Below, one piece after another: positions 49,533 to 58,874 of a stretch of 64,000 nucleotides of DNA (positions within the stretch are counted from its first letter, which is position 1; every line of letters starts with the position of its first letter). Source of the DNA: Stackebrandtia endophytica (GTDB taxonomy: Bacteria; Actinomycetota; Actinomycetes; Mycobacteriales; Micromonosporaceae); the NCBI RefSeq assembly GCF_006716355.1, contig NZ_VFOW01000001.1, positions 2,294,001-2,358,000 of the forward strand. Reading direction: 5' to 3'. The notes beneath the pieces were generated by a model. That model was not told where the DNA came from, made no database searches, and saw nothing but the letters and a program-made list of their open reading frames with translations. A program made the position numbers and the translations under genes.

Positions 49533-52226
49533 TTGCCGACCATAGTGGATTCAATTGACGACATCGTCACCCGGCGCCAGCTGGGCGACTGGCTCCGAAA
49601 CCGCTTCGAGACGCTGGGGCTACGCGTCGTCGACATCGCCGACGACCTGGCGGGGGTCAGCAAGGCGACCATCTACAACTGGCTCAAGGGCAACAACATC
49701 CCCAAACCCCCCAAAGGGGACGCGATAGATCGGTTCTACCTTCTACTGTCACATCCCGACCTCGGGCTGACCAACGGACAACGACTCGCCCTCGACCAGG
49801 TCAGGACTCGGCTGACCAGCGACACCGAGAGCGCTCGGCCACGCCGCCCCATGCGCGGACTGCCCGCCGACATCGCCACCTTCTCCGGACGGGAATCCGA
49901 ACTGCGCCAACTGGACCGGCTCCTCACCGCGCGCCGCACCAACACGATCGTGGTGTCGGCGGTGTCGGGGATCGGTGGCGTCGGTAAAACCGCTCTCGTG
50001 GTGCGGTGGGCACATCGAAAAACCGTCCTGGACACCTTCATCGACGGATCGCTGTATATCAACCTGCACGGTTTCGGCGCGCTCGATCCGCTCACCGATC
50101 GCACCGCGCTGTACCAACTGCTGCTCAAACTCGGTGTCAAACCCGGTGAGATCCCGGACGACACGGAGGCGATGGCGGCGCTGTACCAGCAGACTCTGGA
50201 CGACACTTCACTGCTGCTGATCCTGGACAACGCGCGGGAGGAGGCACAGGTCAGGCCACTACTACCACGCAACCCCCAATGCACGGCCATTGTGACCAGC
50301 AGGCACCGCCTGGCCGGCTTGAACGTCAGCCACGACGTCACTCACCTGCATCTGGATCAGTTGACCGCCAAGGAATCGGGTGCGCTGCTGTCCAAGATGT
50401 TCATCGCCGCCGGCGTGACCGCCTCACCCGAGGAGACCTCCGCATTGGCGGCCCGGTGCGCTCACCTGCCGTTGGCGCTTCGCATCGCGGCGGCCGCCTA
50501 CCTCACCAGCGATCAACCCGGCGGGGTATCCGTCATCGACTACGCCCGAAGCCTGGGACAGGGTGATCTGGCCGAACTGACCGCCAGCGCGACCGACCCG
50601 ACATCGGCGGTGCGCGCCGTCATGGACTCCTCCTACCGACGGCTGAGCCCGGACCTGCGGCGCGCGTTGCTGCTGCTCGCGCAACACCCCGGCGCCGACT
50701 ACGACGTCCACGCCGCGGCGGCGATCATGGACCTGCCGGTGCGTCGCACCGCGGCCATCCTCACCATGCTGCACCGTCTGAGCCTCATCGAGACGGACAA
50801 CGGCTCCCCCGGATCCGGCGGGACACGTCACCGCATGCACGACCTGTTGGTCGAATACGCCAGACGGCATCCCGACGGCGGCGCCGAAACCGACGAAGCC
50901 GGTCAACGACTGCGGGATCACCACCTGCACACCGCGTTGCAGGCGAGCAATCTCTGCTATCCCTTCGACGCCGACCGACGCCCTCGACTGGACTCCGAGA
51001 CGGTTCGGATGCCACACCTGGTCGACGTCGCCGAGGCCACCGCATGGCTGGACGACAACCGCGACAACCTGATCGCCGTCGCCGAGCACGCCGCCGAGGC
51101 CGGGATCGGCGATCACGTCGGCGCGTTGGCGATCACACTGTTCCGCTACCTCGACACCGGTTGCCACTACCAGGACGCGTTGCGACTGCACACCGCCGCG
51201 TTCACCGCCGCAGCGGGCCACGATCGAGGACGTGCGGCCAACCAGTTGGCGATCACCTACGAGAACCTCGGTGATCACGCCCGGGCGCGCGACTGCGCCC
51301 GGCACGCGATCGCCATCGCACGCCGGGAGAATCGGGTCGTGGACGAGGTCACCGCGGTATCCACATTGGCTCGTGCGTATCTGAGCCAGGCGAAATATCC
51401 TCGGGCGGCGAGCCTCTACCGCTACGCGCTGAGACTGGCCCGCCGAGCCGATCACCGCATGTACACCGCGTGGACCCTGTCCAACCTCGGCGTGGTCACG
51501 CTGCGGTCGGTGCCCGACAAAACCCAGACCATCGACTACTTCCGGCAGGCGGTCGACCTCAACCGGGAACTGGATTCCCCGGTCGGCCTGTCGATCGCAC
51601 AGGGAAACCTGGGGCTCTCGCTGGAACTCCAGGGCCAGTCCGAGTCCGCATTGGAGCATTACGAACTCGGGCTGGCGGCCGCCGACGAGGTACGCGACCG
51701 GCAACAACAGACCCGGCTGCTGGCCAACATCGGGCGATTGCTGGGCAAGATGGGTCGATTCCCGGAGGCACACTCCTATTTGGATCGATCAGTGCGGCTG
51801 GCGGATGACCTGAAGCTGGTGACGTTGCGCGGCAACGTTCTCAACAACACCGCCGTCACCCTGATCGCCGAAGGCCGCCCCACCGAGGCCCTGCCCCTGG
51901 CCGAACGGGCGTTGACCCTGGCCACCGATCTGGACGATCGCATCGAGCAGGCGATCGCGCATCAGGTCATCGGCACCGTCATGCACGGCCGGGGTGATCA
52001 CGATGCCGGATGCCGGGCCCACGACCGCGCCGAGGAACTGGCTCGATCCGTGACCGAGTGCAATCTGCTGGCCGAGGTGCTCGACGCCATCGGGTCGGCG
52101 TGCGCCGACCACGATCCGGCGCGCGCCGAACGGGCTTGGCGCGAATCGGCGACGATCTACCGGCAGATGCACCCCCGCCGTGCCGCCGCGATCGACCGGC
52201 AACTGCGCGAGTGGGAGTTATCGTGA
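49533..52226 (+). CDS. HTH-STAND-TPR regulator (AfsR/NB-ARC-like)
   Basis: 897 residues. An XRE-like HTH (about 15-72: FETLGLRVVDIADDLAGVSK, TIYNWLKGNN) is followed by an NB-ARC/STAND NTPase. Walker A is GIGGVGKT (146-153) and Walker B is SLLLILDNA. A winged helix (about 360-440) and about ten TPR-like repeats (from about 470, for example YEKLGDHARARDCARHAIAI) complete it. Such proteins switch between ADP- and ATP-bound states and couple ligand or partner sensing to transcription. A TTG start with GGAGG 8 bp upstream. Its P-loop, unlike that of the 38711 gene, is intact. A GTGGTC repeat array begins 37 bp after the stop. Confidence 0.9.
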   Translation: MPTIVDSIDDIVTRRQLGDWLRNRFETLGLRVVDIADDLAGVSKATIYNWLKGNNIPKPPKGDAIDRFYLLLSHPDLGLTNGQRLALDQVRTRLTSDTESARPRRPMRGLPADIATFSGRESELRQLDRLLTARRTNTIVVSAVSGIGGVGKTALVVRWAHRKTVLDTFIDGSLYINLHGFGALDPLTDRTALYQLLLKLGVKPGEIPDDTEAMAALYQQTLDDTSLLLILDNAREEAQVRPLLPRNPQCTAIVTSRHRLAGLNVSHDVTHLHLDQLTAKESGALLSKMFIAAGVTASPEETSALAARCAHLPLALRIAAAAYLTSDQPGGVSVIDYARSLGQGDLAELTASATDPTSAVRAVMDSSYRRLSPDLRRALLLLAQHPGADYDVHAAAAIMDLPVRRTAAILTMLHRLSLIETDNGSPGSGGTRHRMHDLLVEYARRHPDGGAETDEAGQRLRDHHLHTALQASNLCYPFDADRRPRLDSETVRMPHLVDVAEATAWLDDNRDNLIAVAEHAAEAGIGDHVGALAITLFRYLDTGCHYQDALRLHTAAFTAAAGHDRGRAANQLAITYENLGDHARARDCARHAIAIARRENRVVDEVTAVSTLARAYLSQAKYPRAASLYRYALRLARRADHRMYTAWTLSNLGVVTLRSVPDKTQTIDYFRQAVDLNRELDSPVGLSIAQGNLGLSLELQGQSESALEHYELGLAAADEVRDRQQQTRLLANIGRLLGKMGRFPEAHSYLDRSVRLADDLKLVTLRGNVLNNTAVTLIAEGRPTEALPLAERALTLATDLDDRIEQAIAHQVIGTVMHGRGDHDAGCRAHDRAEELARSVTECNLLAEVLDAIGSACADHDPARAERAWRESATIYRQMHPRRAAAIDRQLREWELS

Positions 52227-52262
52227 TTTCGACGCGGCCCGCGCCGTCGGGGTTTGCCGGGC

Positions 52263-52515
52263 GTGGTCATATCGTCGGTGTGGTGATGCCTCGACTCGAT
52301 CGTCGGGTGTGGTCAGCCTCGACTGAACCCGTGTAGTGATGTGGTCACGACCGACTTGAACATTGGTTGTGGTCCGGCCCGTTTGTGGTCCGGATCGGGG
52401 GTGGTCCAGCCCGCCCGGGGCGTGGTGGGTTGATGTGGTCACGCCCCACCCCAATCCGGGGGCAGACCACCCACATAGTCGATACCAACCCTCTCAATGG
52501 GCCGGCCATGTGGTC
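52263..52515. repeat. GTGGTC hexamer array
   Basis: GTGGTC occurs on the plus strand at 52263, 52309, 52341, 52369, 52385, 52401, 52435 and 52510, with variants GTGGTG at 52280 and 52422. Most are preceded by T or C and followed by A or C. Spacings vary from 13 to 32 bp, apart from the last. One inverse copy (GACCAC, about 52475) is present. Not coding; possibly multiple regulator sites or a decayed tandem repeat. Confidence 0.65.
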
Positions 52516-52639
52516 AATTGAATTTCAGTGAATCTTCAGGAACCGACGGTCACCGTCATGGCTGCGCGACACGTGTGGAGGCCACCTGATCAGCGCCGCG
52601 AAGGCGCGCCGGAACACGATCGATACCCGGGGCCCGGGG

Positions 52640-52780
52640 CACCCGAACGCCCACCGGCAACCAGGCCCCGGGGACACCCGAACGCCCACCGACGACCGGG
52701 CCCAACGACACCTCAAACGCCCGCCGACGCCCCAGACCCGGGGACACCCGAACGCCCGACGACGACCGAGGCCCAACAAC
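52640..52780. repeat. Degenerate tandem repeat, four units of about 35 bp
   Basis: Units start at 52640, 52675, 52709 and 52745 with CACCCGAACGCCC(A/G) and continue with a GACGACCGGGCCC-like part. The third unit is diverged. The unit length is not a multiple of three, and no gene is supported. It lies between the GTGGTC array and the response regulator gene end. Confidence 0.6.
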
Positions 52781-52873
52781 AACCCGGGCCCGGCCCCAAG
52801 AACACCCGCTACCCACCGATACTCGAACACTTCGCCGCACCCCGGACGTCGAGAACATCCCGGCGGCGTCCGG

Positions 52874-53518
52874 TCAGCCCAGTAGCCCCAGGTGGAGAGC
52901 CCGCAGGACCGCGTTGGTGCGGTCGCGGGCTCCCAGCTTCAACAACACCGACGACAGGTGGTTCTTCACGGTGCCCTCGGCGAGGAACAACGCCTCGGCG
53001 ATCTGGCGGTTGGTGTAGCCGCTGGCCACCAACCGCAACACGTCGAGCTCGCGGTCGGTGAGCGACTGCACCGGCGGCTCACCGAACTCGCTGACGCCGC
53101 CACCGCGAATCGCCCGCAACAGTCGGTCGGTGATCGCCGGCTGGACCAGGGTGCCGCCACCCGCAAGGGTCTGGATCGCCCCCAGCAGCTGTTCCAGGGT
53201 CACGTCCTTAAGCAGATAACCCTTCGCGCCGGCTTGCAGCGCCCGAAGCACCAGTTCGTCGTCGTCGAACGTGGTCAACACCAGTACCGGGACGTCAGTT
53301 CCGTTGTCGCGCAACGCATTCAATGCCCAGATGCCGTCGTGGCGCGGCATTCTCAAGTCGAGCAGCACCACATCGGGGCGATGTTCCGCGATCGCGGCTA
53401 TCGCGGCCATGCCGTCGTCGGCCTCGGCGACCACCTCCACCTCGTCGCTCAACGCCAACAGACTGCGGATGCCCTGCCTCACGAGGTTCTGGTCGTCGAC
53501 CAGCAGCACCCGGATCAT
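52874..53518 (-). CDS. NarL/LuxR-type response regulator
   Basis: 214 residues. A receiver domain (1-120: IRVLLVDDQNLVRQGIRSLL, phospho-acceptor Asp54 in DVVLLDLRMPRHDG, Lys in AGAKGYLLKD) is joined to a LuxR-type HTH (LTDRELDVLRLVASGYTNRQ). It pairs with the DesK-type kinase whose gene overlaps by ATGA (53515-53518). The kinase gene diverges from an ABC-2 transporter operon, the likely target. Confidence 0.95.
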   Translation of the reverse strand: MIRVLLVDDQNLVRQGIRSLLALSDEVEVVAEADDGMAAIAAIAEHRPDVVLLDLRMPRHDGIWALNALRDNGTDVPVLVLTTFDDDELVLRALQAGAKGYLLKDVTLEQLLGAIQTLAGGGTLVQPAITDRLLRAIRGGGVSEFGEPPVQSLTDRELDVLRLVASGYTNRQIAEALFLAEGTVKNHLSSVLLKLGARDRTNAVLRALHLGLLG

Positions 53519-54639
53519 GTCGCCGGCACCGTCGCGGCGACCCGGAACCCACCGTCGACCCAGAACCGGACCCGACCGCCCAGCGCTTCAATCCGTTCGG
53601 TCATGCCACGCAATCCGTTGCCCAGCACGAAGTTCGCCTGAGCCAATCCGTCATCGGTCGCGGTCAATGTCAAGGCACCGTCCTCATCGGTCTGGATCTG
53701 GATCCACAGTTCGGTCGCCCGTGCGTGCCGGATCGCGTTGGTGATGATCTCCTGGCCACAGCGAACCAGGGTGGTCGCGGTCTGCTCGTCAACGGACACC
53801 TCGGGGTCGATGAGCAGATGCACCTTCGGCTCGGGCAAATCCGCCACGATCCGCTCAAGGGTCTCCCGCAGGTCGGGAGCACTACTACGCAACTGACCGA
53901 CGGCGACCCGCACATCGGCCAACAGCTCCCGCGCCACGCTGCGGGCCCGGTCGACGTGTTCGACGACCGGTGGATTCGCCTTGTGTCGGGCGACCTCCAG
54001 TTCCAATGTCAACGCGGTCAACTGGTGCCCCACCAGGTCGTGCAGTTCGCGGGAGATTCGCAGTCGCTCCTCGGCACGCGTCGACTCCGCCAACAGGGCG
54101 CTGGCCGCCCCCAATTCGGTGTGGGCGGTCGCCAGTTCCCGCCGCATCCGGCTCTCCCGCAGCGTGGCGAACGTCGACAAGACGCTGACCAGCTGCAACA
54201 AGGCGTAGATCGCGGCGACGATGACCATCTCGACGAAATCACCGCCGCTGATCAGTGACGCCACGGTGACCGTGGCCGTGTTCAACCCGATGATCGCGTA
54301 GCTCCACGTCGGCGTCAGTAGGTAGCTGCTCATCGCGGCGGTGAACACCAACAACACCGGAATCCACCCGGCGCGGGGAACCAGCAGCACCAGGATCGGT
54401 CCGAGGACGACCTGCCCGGTGAACACCGCCAGAATTATCCGCCGAGGCAGCACGTCCATCAGCCACATACACGTCAACTGCAGAGCCAGCAGGATGGCGA
54501 ACCCGATCGTCCACAGCCAGACCGGTACCGCGAACTCGGCGTCGCCGCTGACCCCCATCACGATGATCGGGATCCCGATGACGACGCTGATCAAGGACCC
54601 GACCACCCCCGACCAGACGTCGGCACCGAAGTTCTTCAT
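53515..54639 (-). CDS. DesK/NarX-type sensor histidine kinase
   Basis: 374 residues. Six hydrophobic helices (about 5-150) are followed by HisKA_3 (ERLRISRELHDLVGHQLTAL with phospho-His) and an HATPase domain (TLVRCGQEIITNAIRHARAT, then NFVLGNGLRGMTERIEALGG). It senses a membrane or cell-envelope signal and passes phosphate to the coupled response regulator. The ATG at 54639 is chosen because GGGGTGG is directly upstream; the in-frame ATG at 54723 would overlap the divergent promoter. The ABC transporter genes are opposite, with the promoters within 135 bp. Confidence 0.92.
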   Translation of the reverse strand: MKNFGADVWSGVVGSLISVVIGIPIIVMGVSGDAEFAVPVWLWTIGFAILLALQLTCMWLMDVLPRRIILAVFTGQVVLGPILVLLVPRAGWIPVLLVFTAAMSSYLLTPTWSYAIIGLNTATVTVASLISGGDFVEMVIVAAIYALLQLVSVLSTFATLRESRMRRELATAHTELGAASALLAESTRAEERLRISRELHDLVGHQLTALTLELEVARHKANPPVVEHVDRARSVARELLADVRVAVGQLRSSAPDLRETLERIVADLPEPKVHLLIDPEVSVDEQTATTLVRCGQEIITNAIRHARATELWIQIQTDEDGALTLTATDDGLAQANFVLGNGLRGMTERIEALGGRVRFWVDGGFRVAATVPAT

Positions 54640-54774
54640 CCACCCCAGGGTATTCGAGCAGCTCAGTCGGCACCCGTGCCAATGGTCATGGGTGAAGTAG
54701 ACGACTGTCGGCACAGGCGGCACCCGCGGTGTTCTCCATATCGTCGAGACAACCGATCAGTCAAAGGAGTAGCC

Positions 54775-55695
54775 GTGCCAGCCATTGAGGTAACGCACCT
54801 GCACAAGCGGTATCGCAACGTGGTCGCCGTCGACGATGTCAGCCTGACCGTCGAAGCCGGCGAAATCATGGGGGTGCTGGGCCGCAACGGCGCGGGCAAG
54901 ACCACCACGGTGGAGACGATCGCCGGAGTCCGGCGACCCGACCGGGGAAGCGTGCGGGTCCTGGGTCTTGACCCGATCCGGCAGCGGGCGGCACTTCGCC
55001 AGGTTCTGGGGGTGCAACTTCAGGGCACGTATCTGCACGGGGCGTTGACCGTCGCCGAATTGGTTCACCTGTATCGCACGTTCTACCCCAACCCGGCCGA
55101 CGGCGCGGAGCTGATCGAGTCCGTCGGGCTCACCGAACACCGCGACCAACGGTTCGAGAAGCTCTCCGGTGGTCAACAGCAGCGCCTGTCGATCGCGCTC
55201 GCGCTGGTGGGGAACCCGCGAGCGGTGATCCTGGACGAGTTGACCACCGGCCTCGATCCGGAAGCCCGCCGCAAGATCTGGGCGGTGGTCGAACAGCTGC
55301 GCGACCGCGGCGTCACCATTCTGCTGGTCAGCCACCTCATGGAGGAGGTGGAACGACTGTGCGACCGGGTCGCGCTCATCGATGCCGGACGTGACATCGC
55401 ACTGGACAGCCCCGCCGGACTGATCAAACAGGCCGGCTTGACCGAGAAGGTGACGTTCCGCGCCCGGAGCTTCGACCCGACCGTGCTCGACCGGATCGCA
55501 ATGGTCGACGACGTCGAGGTTCGCGGCGACCAGGTCACCGTGTCCGGTTCCGGCGACCTATTGCAGGCCGTCAGTTCCGCGCTGGTCACCGCCGGGGTCG
55601 TCGCCACCGAGACCCGGCTGCGGCAACCCACCCTCGACGACGCGTTCCTGTCCCTGACCGGCTTCACCTTCACCGACTCCACGGAGGACCGATAA
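54775..55695 (+). CDS. ABC-2 type transporter ATP-binding protein
   Basis: 306 residues. Walker A GRNGAGKT, Q-loop LGVQLQGTYL, signature LSGGQQQRLSIALALVG, Walker B AVILDELTTGLDPE and the switch His in LLVSHLMEE are all present. The GTG at 54775 has AAAGGAG 5 bp upstream. It overlaps the permease by TAATG. Homologous exporters protect against drugs or antimicrobial peptides. The divergent two-component system is the probable regulator. Confidence 0.95.
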   Translation: MPAIEVTHLHKRYRNVVAVDDVSLTVEAGEIMGVLGRNGAGKTTTVETIAGVRRPDRGSVRVLGLDPIRQRAALRQVLGVQLQGTYLHGALTVAELVHLYRTFYPNPADGAELIESVGLTEHRDQRFEKLSGGQQQRLSIALALVGNPRAVILDELTTGLDPEARRKIWAVVEQLRDRGVTILLVSHLMEEVERLCDRVALIDAGRDIALDSPAGLIKQAGLTEKVTFRARSFDPTVLDRIAMVDDVEVRGDQVTVSGSGDLLQAVSSALVTAGVVATETRLRQPTLDDAFLSLTGFTFTDSTEDR

Positions 55696-56468
55696 TGACC
55701 ACGACCACCGTTCCCACCGTCACCCGGCCCGGTGTCCGAGCCTGGCTGGCGCTGATGGTCTCGGAGATGAAGATGGTCAGCCGGGACACCGCGGGACTGG
55801 TCATTCCGATCGGGTTGCCCATGTTGATCCTCATCATGAACGGCCAGGCCGCCGGAACGGAGCTGCTGCCGGGCGGGTTGACGGTCTTCGACGTCTACGT
55901 GCTCCCGCTCGTCCTGGTCATGGTCGTAGGGACCATCGGCGTGATCAACATGCCCAGTTTCCTGTCCTACTACCGTCGCACCGGGGTTCTCAAACGACTG
56001 GGTGTCACCCCGGCCAACCCTGCGATGGTCCTGGTGGCTCAGGTAGCGGTCAGTTTCCTGCAAACCCTGATCGGTCTGGCCTTGGCCATCGGAGTGTCCA
56101 TGGTGGTCTTCGGTGCGAGCCTGCCGCTGAGCCCGTTGATGGCCGTAGCCTGCTTCGGATTGTCCTGCCTGGCCATGTATTCGGTGGGAATGTTGGTGGC
56201 CGCGGTCTCCCCGACACCCAACAGCTCCGTGGCGATAGGACTGATCCTGTTCTTCCTGATGGGCGCGCTGGGCGGCATGTTCGGCGGCACCGACATGCTG
56301 CCCGACGCCGTCGCACGCGTCGGTGAGGCGCTGCCCTTCGGCGCGGCCATCCAGGCGGTCAGCGCGGCATGGGCCGGTGAGACCCCGCAGTTGAACCACA
56401 TCATCGCGTTGGGCACCACGACCGTGGTCAGCGGTCTGGTGTCAGCGCGGTTCTTCCGCTGGGAGTGA
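55695..56468 (+). CDS. ABC-2 type permease
   Basis: 257 residues with six hydrophobic helices and the usual ABC-2 layout (GLVIPIGLPMLILIMNGQAA; GVLKRLGVTPANPAMVLVAQ; MGALGGMFGGTDMLPDAVAR). It starts with ATG overlapping the preceding TAA and forms an exporter with the ATP-binding protein. The substrate is unknown; drug or lipid export is typical. The 3' end overlaps the convergent hydrolase gene by 27 bp. Confidence 0.93.
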   Translation: MTTTTVPTVTRPGVRAWLALMVSEMKMVSRDTAGLVIPIGLPMLILIMNGQAAGTELLPGGLTVFDVYVLPLVLVMVVGTIGVINMPSFLSYYRRTGVLKRLGVTPANPAMVLVAQVAVSFLQTLIGLALAIGVSMVVFGASLPLSPLMAVACFGLSCLAMYSVGMLVAAVSPTPNSSVAIGLILFFLMGALGGMFGGTDMLPDAVARVGEALPFGAAIQAVSAAWAGETPQLNHIIALGTTTVVSGLVSARFFRWE

Positions 56469-57266
56469 TCCGCCGCTGAAGAACCGAGTCAGCGCGTCGC
56501 CGACCGTCGCCGGGTCGGCGACATGCTGCTGCCCGGGCAGGACCAGCCGCCCAGCACCGGGAGCCGCCGCGACGATCTCGTCGGCGGCCCGGGCGAAGAA
56601 GTCCGAGGTGACCGCGGTGGCATGCGGATCCTCCCGGGGTTCGCCGGTGATCACCAACGTCGGGTTGGTGAGGCGAGCCAGTCGGTCGACGGGTGGTGCG
56701 CCGGTACTGCCCAGGCAGGCGGCGTCATAGGAAAGCGTCTCCCCCAGCCGGGCAAGCCGCGGCCAGGACGAGGAGTCCCGTGCCCGCACCACCTCGGCGT
56801 CATCGGCCCCGGTGAACCGCATGAACAGTTCCACCGCGTCGGCGCCGGACAGTCCGACGAGCTCATCGACGTACCCCCGCCACGCCTCCTGAGCGAATCG
56901 GTCGACGCTGTAGGGCACCTCGTAGACGGCCAGCCGGTCCACCTCGACCCCAGCGAGAACGGCCTCCAGCAGCAGCGCGCCACCGGAGGACACCCCGTAG
57001 GCGTACCCGTGGCCGCCGGCGTGTTCGACGATCGCGGCCAGGTCCTCGATCTCGCGCTGCACGGAGTAGGGGGCGGTGTCACCGCTGTCGCCGCGGCCAC
57101 GCCGGTCGTAGTTGTACACGGTGAAGTCGGCGGCCAACCGGGCCGCGAGCGGCGCGTTCTCGGTGTGATCGGTGAGTCCACCGCCGACGAGCACGACCGG
57201 TGGCCCGGCGCCGTCGCGATGAAACGCGATCCGGGTTCCGTCACGAGAATCCACGCTGTCGAACAC
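56442..57266 (-). CDS. Alpha/beta hydrolase
   Basis: 274 residues. Oxyanion region GGGLTDH, NYDRRGRGDSG, nucleophile Ser in YGVSSGGALLLEAV and catalytic His in LPGQQHV are seen, with acid Asp/Glu in ITGEPRED. It is a cytosolic hydrolase of unknown ester or haloperoxidase-like substrate. GGGAGGGG precedes the GTG at 57266 by 3 bp. It overlaps the 3' end of the permease gene on the opposite strand. Confidence 0.87.
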   Translation of the reverse strand: MFDSVDSRDGTRIAFHRDGAGPPVVLVGGGLTDHTENAPLAARLAADFTVYNYDRRGRGDSGDTAPYSVQREIEDLAAIVEHAGGHGYAYGVSSGGALLLEAVLAGVEVDRLAVYEVPYSVDRFAQEAWRGYVDELVGLSGADAVELFMRFTGADDAEVVRARDSSSWPRLARLGETLSYDAACLGSTGAPPVDRLARLTNPTLVITGEPREDPHATAVTSDFFARAADEIVAAAPGAGRLVLPGQQHVADPATVGDALTRFFSGGSLPAEEPR

Positions 57267-57526
57267 GGTCCCCTCCCAAGGTCGCACCCGCACGGAAGGT
57301 TCGACGGTCGCACATCTTAACCGCGATGACCGACATGAACGGGTTGACCAGGCCGAACCCGTCCGATTGGATGGTTATCACCACCCTCGGTGACCGGTTC
57401 TCGACAATCCGACGTCGAAAAGCCCATCGACGGCGCAGACTGACACCTCGACCACTTTCAACGGTTCAGGCCGTCGGCATGAGCGGGTAGACGGTGCCGA
57501 CCCGGCAGTCACGTCAGCGAGGCTCC

Positions 57527-58864
57527 ATGACGAACACCGAACCCAAACCGACCAAGACCGCCCTGCGCCGAGTCGTGGCGGCATCCATCGTCGGCTCCAC
57601 CCTCGAGTGGTACGACTTCTTCCTGTACGCCACGGCGTCGGCCCTGGTGTTGGGCCCGGTCTTCTTCCCCACCACCGATCCGGCGGTCGGCACCCTGCTG
57701 TCGTTCGCGACCTTCGGTGTCGGGTTCGCCGCCCGACCGATCGGATCGATCATCTTCGGTGCCATCGGTGACCGGCTGGGACGCAAACCCGCGTTGGTGG
57801 CGACGCTGGTCCTGATGGGGGTCAGCACCGCACTCATCGGTCTGGTGCCCGGATACGCCTCGATCGGGATTCTCGCCCCGATCGCGCTGGTCGTCCTACG
57901 GCTGTTGCAGGGCCTGGGCGCCGGCGCCGAATTGGCGGGCGCGACGATCTTCGCCGCCGAGTACGCTCCGCGGCACCGTCGTGGCCTGTTCGGGTCGATA
58001 GCGACCATCGGAACCTACTCCGGCACCGTGCTGTCCTCGGTGATCTTCGCCCTGTTCGCGATGATGCCGGAAGCCACCTTCATGGCGTGGGGATGGCGGA
58101 TCCCGTTCCTGCTCAGCATTCTGGTGATCGCGGTGGGCATATACGTTCGGCTGCGGTTGGAGGAGACACCGGAGTTCAAACGTGTCGAGCGCGCTGACAA
58201 GACCACCAAGGCTCCGCTGCTGGACATGTTCCGATACGAGTGGCGCAGCGTCCTGCTGGTGTTGGGAATCGTCGCGGCGCCATTCACCGCCACCTACGCC
58301 TATCAGACATATTCGTTGTCCTACATGGATACCGAGTTGGGTGTCAGTGGCGCGACCGGGACACTCGCGGTGGCCATCGCGGCGTTCCTGGCCATGTTCG
58401 TGGTTCCGTTGATGGGCGCATTGTCGGACAAGGTGGGTCGTCGACCGATCCTGATCGCCGGGACCCTCATCTCCGCGTTGTTCGCGTTTCCGTTCTTCAT
58501 GCTGCTGAACACCGGAAACCGCAATCTGATCATCCTGGCCATGATCGGCGGCATCGGAATCGGTGTGCCGACCATCCTGGGCGTTCAGGGCGTGCTGTTG
58601 AGCGAACTGTTCTCCACAGCGAACCGGTTCACCGGGTTCTCGGTCAGTCGCGAGATCGGGTCCATCCTGTTCGCCGGCGCGACCCCGTTCGTCGCGGCGA
58701 GCCTGGTCGCCGCCTCCGGTGGCCAGTCGTGGCCGGTGTCGCTGTACGTCATCGGCGCTTGCGTGATCACCCTGATCACCGGCATCGTGATGAAGGAACC
58801 GGGCTCACTGTCGGAACCGGCTGCGGCCGAGCCGACAAGGCCGACCCACCAGGATCCCGCATAA
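57527..58864 (+). CDS. MHS-family MFS metabolite transporter
   Basis: 445 residues, 12 hydrophobic helices. ASIVGSTLEWYDFFLYATAS is the MHS signature at helix 1, and IIFGAIGDRLGRKPALVATL is the MFS motif A. RLRLEETPEFKRVERADKTT is the central loop. MHS proteins (ShiA, KgtP and others) are H+ symporters for organic acids. GAGG lies 4 bp before the ATG at 57527. Next is an acyl-CoA ligase gene (gap 10 bp), so the transporter may bring in the acid that the ligase activates. Confidence 0.93.
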   Translation: MTNTEPKPTKTALRRVVAASIVGSTLEWYDFFLYATASALVLGPVFFPTTDPAVGTLLSFATFGVGFAARPIGSIIFGAIGDRLGRKPALVATLVLMGVSTALIGLVPGYASIGILAPIALVVLRLLQGLGAGAELAGATIFAAEYAPRHRRGLFGSIATIGTYSGTVLSSVIFALFAMMPEATFMAWGWRIPFLLSILVIAVGIYVRLRLEETPEFKRVERADKTTKAPLLDMFRYEWRSVLLVLGIVAAPFTATYAYQTYSLSYMDTELGVSGATGTLAVAIAAFLAMFVVPLMGALSDKVGRRPILIAGTLISALFAFPFFMLLNTGNRNLIILAMIGGIGIGVPTILGVQGVLLSELFSTANRFTGFSVSREIGSILFAGATPFVAASLVAASGGQSWPVSLYVIGACVITLITGIVMKEPGSLSEPAAAEPTRPTHQDPA

Positions 58865-58874
58865 GGACTCGGCC

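Noticed and set aside
50424-51773. 449-codon minus-strand ORF
   Set aside because: Antisense to the STAND-TPR regulator; no ribosome site and no protein pattern.
55173-56399. 408-codon minus-strand ORF
   Set aside because: Antisense to the ABC-2 transporter genes; Gln/His/Arg-rich shadow.
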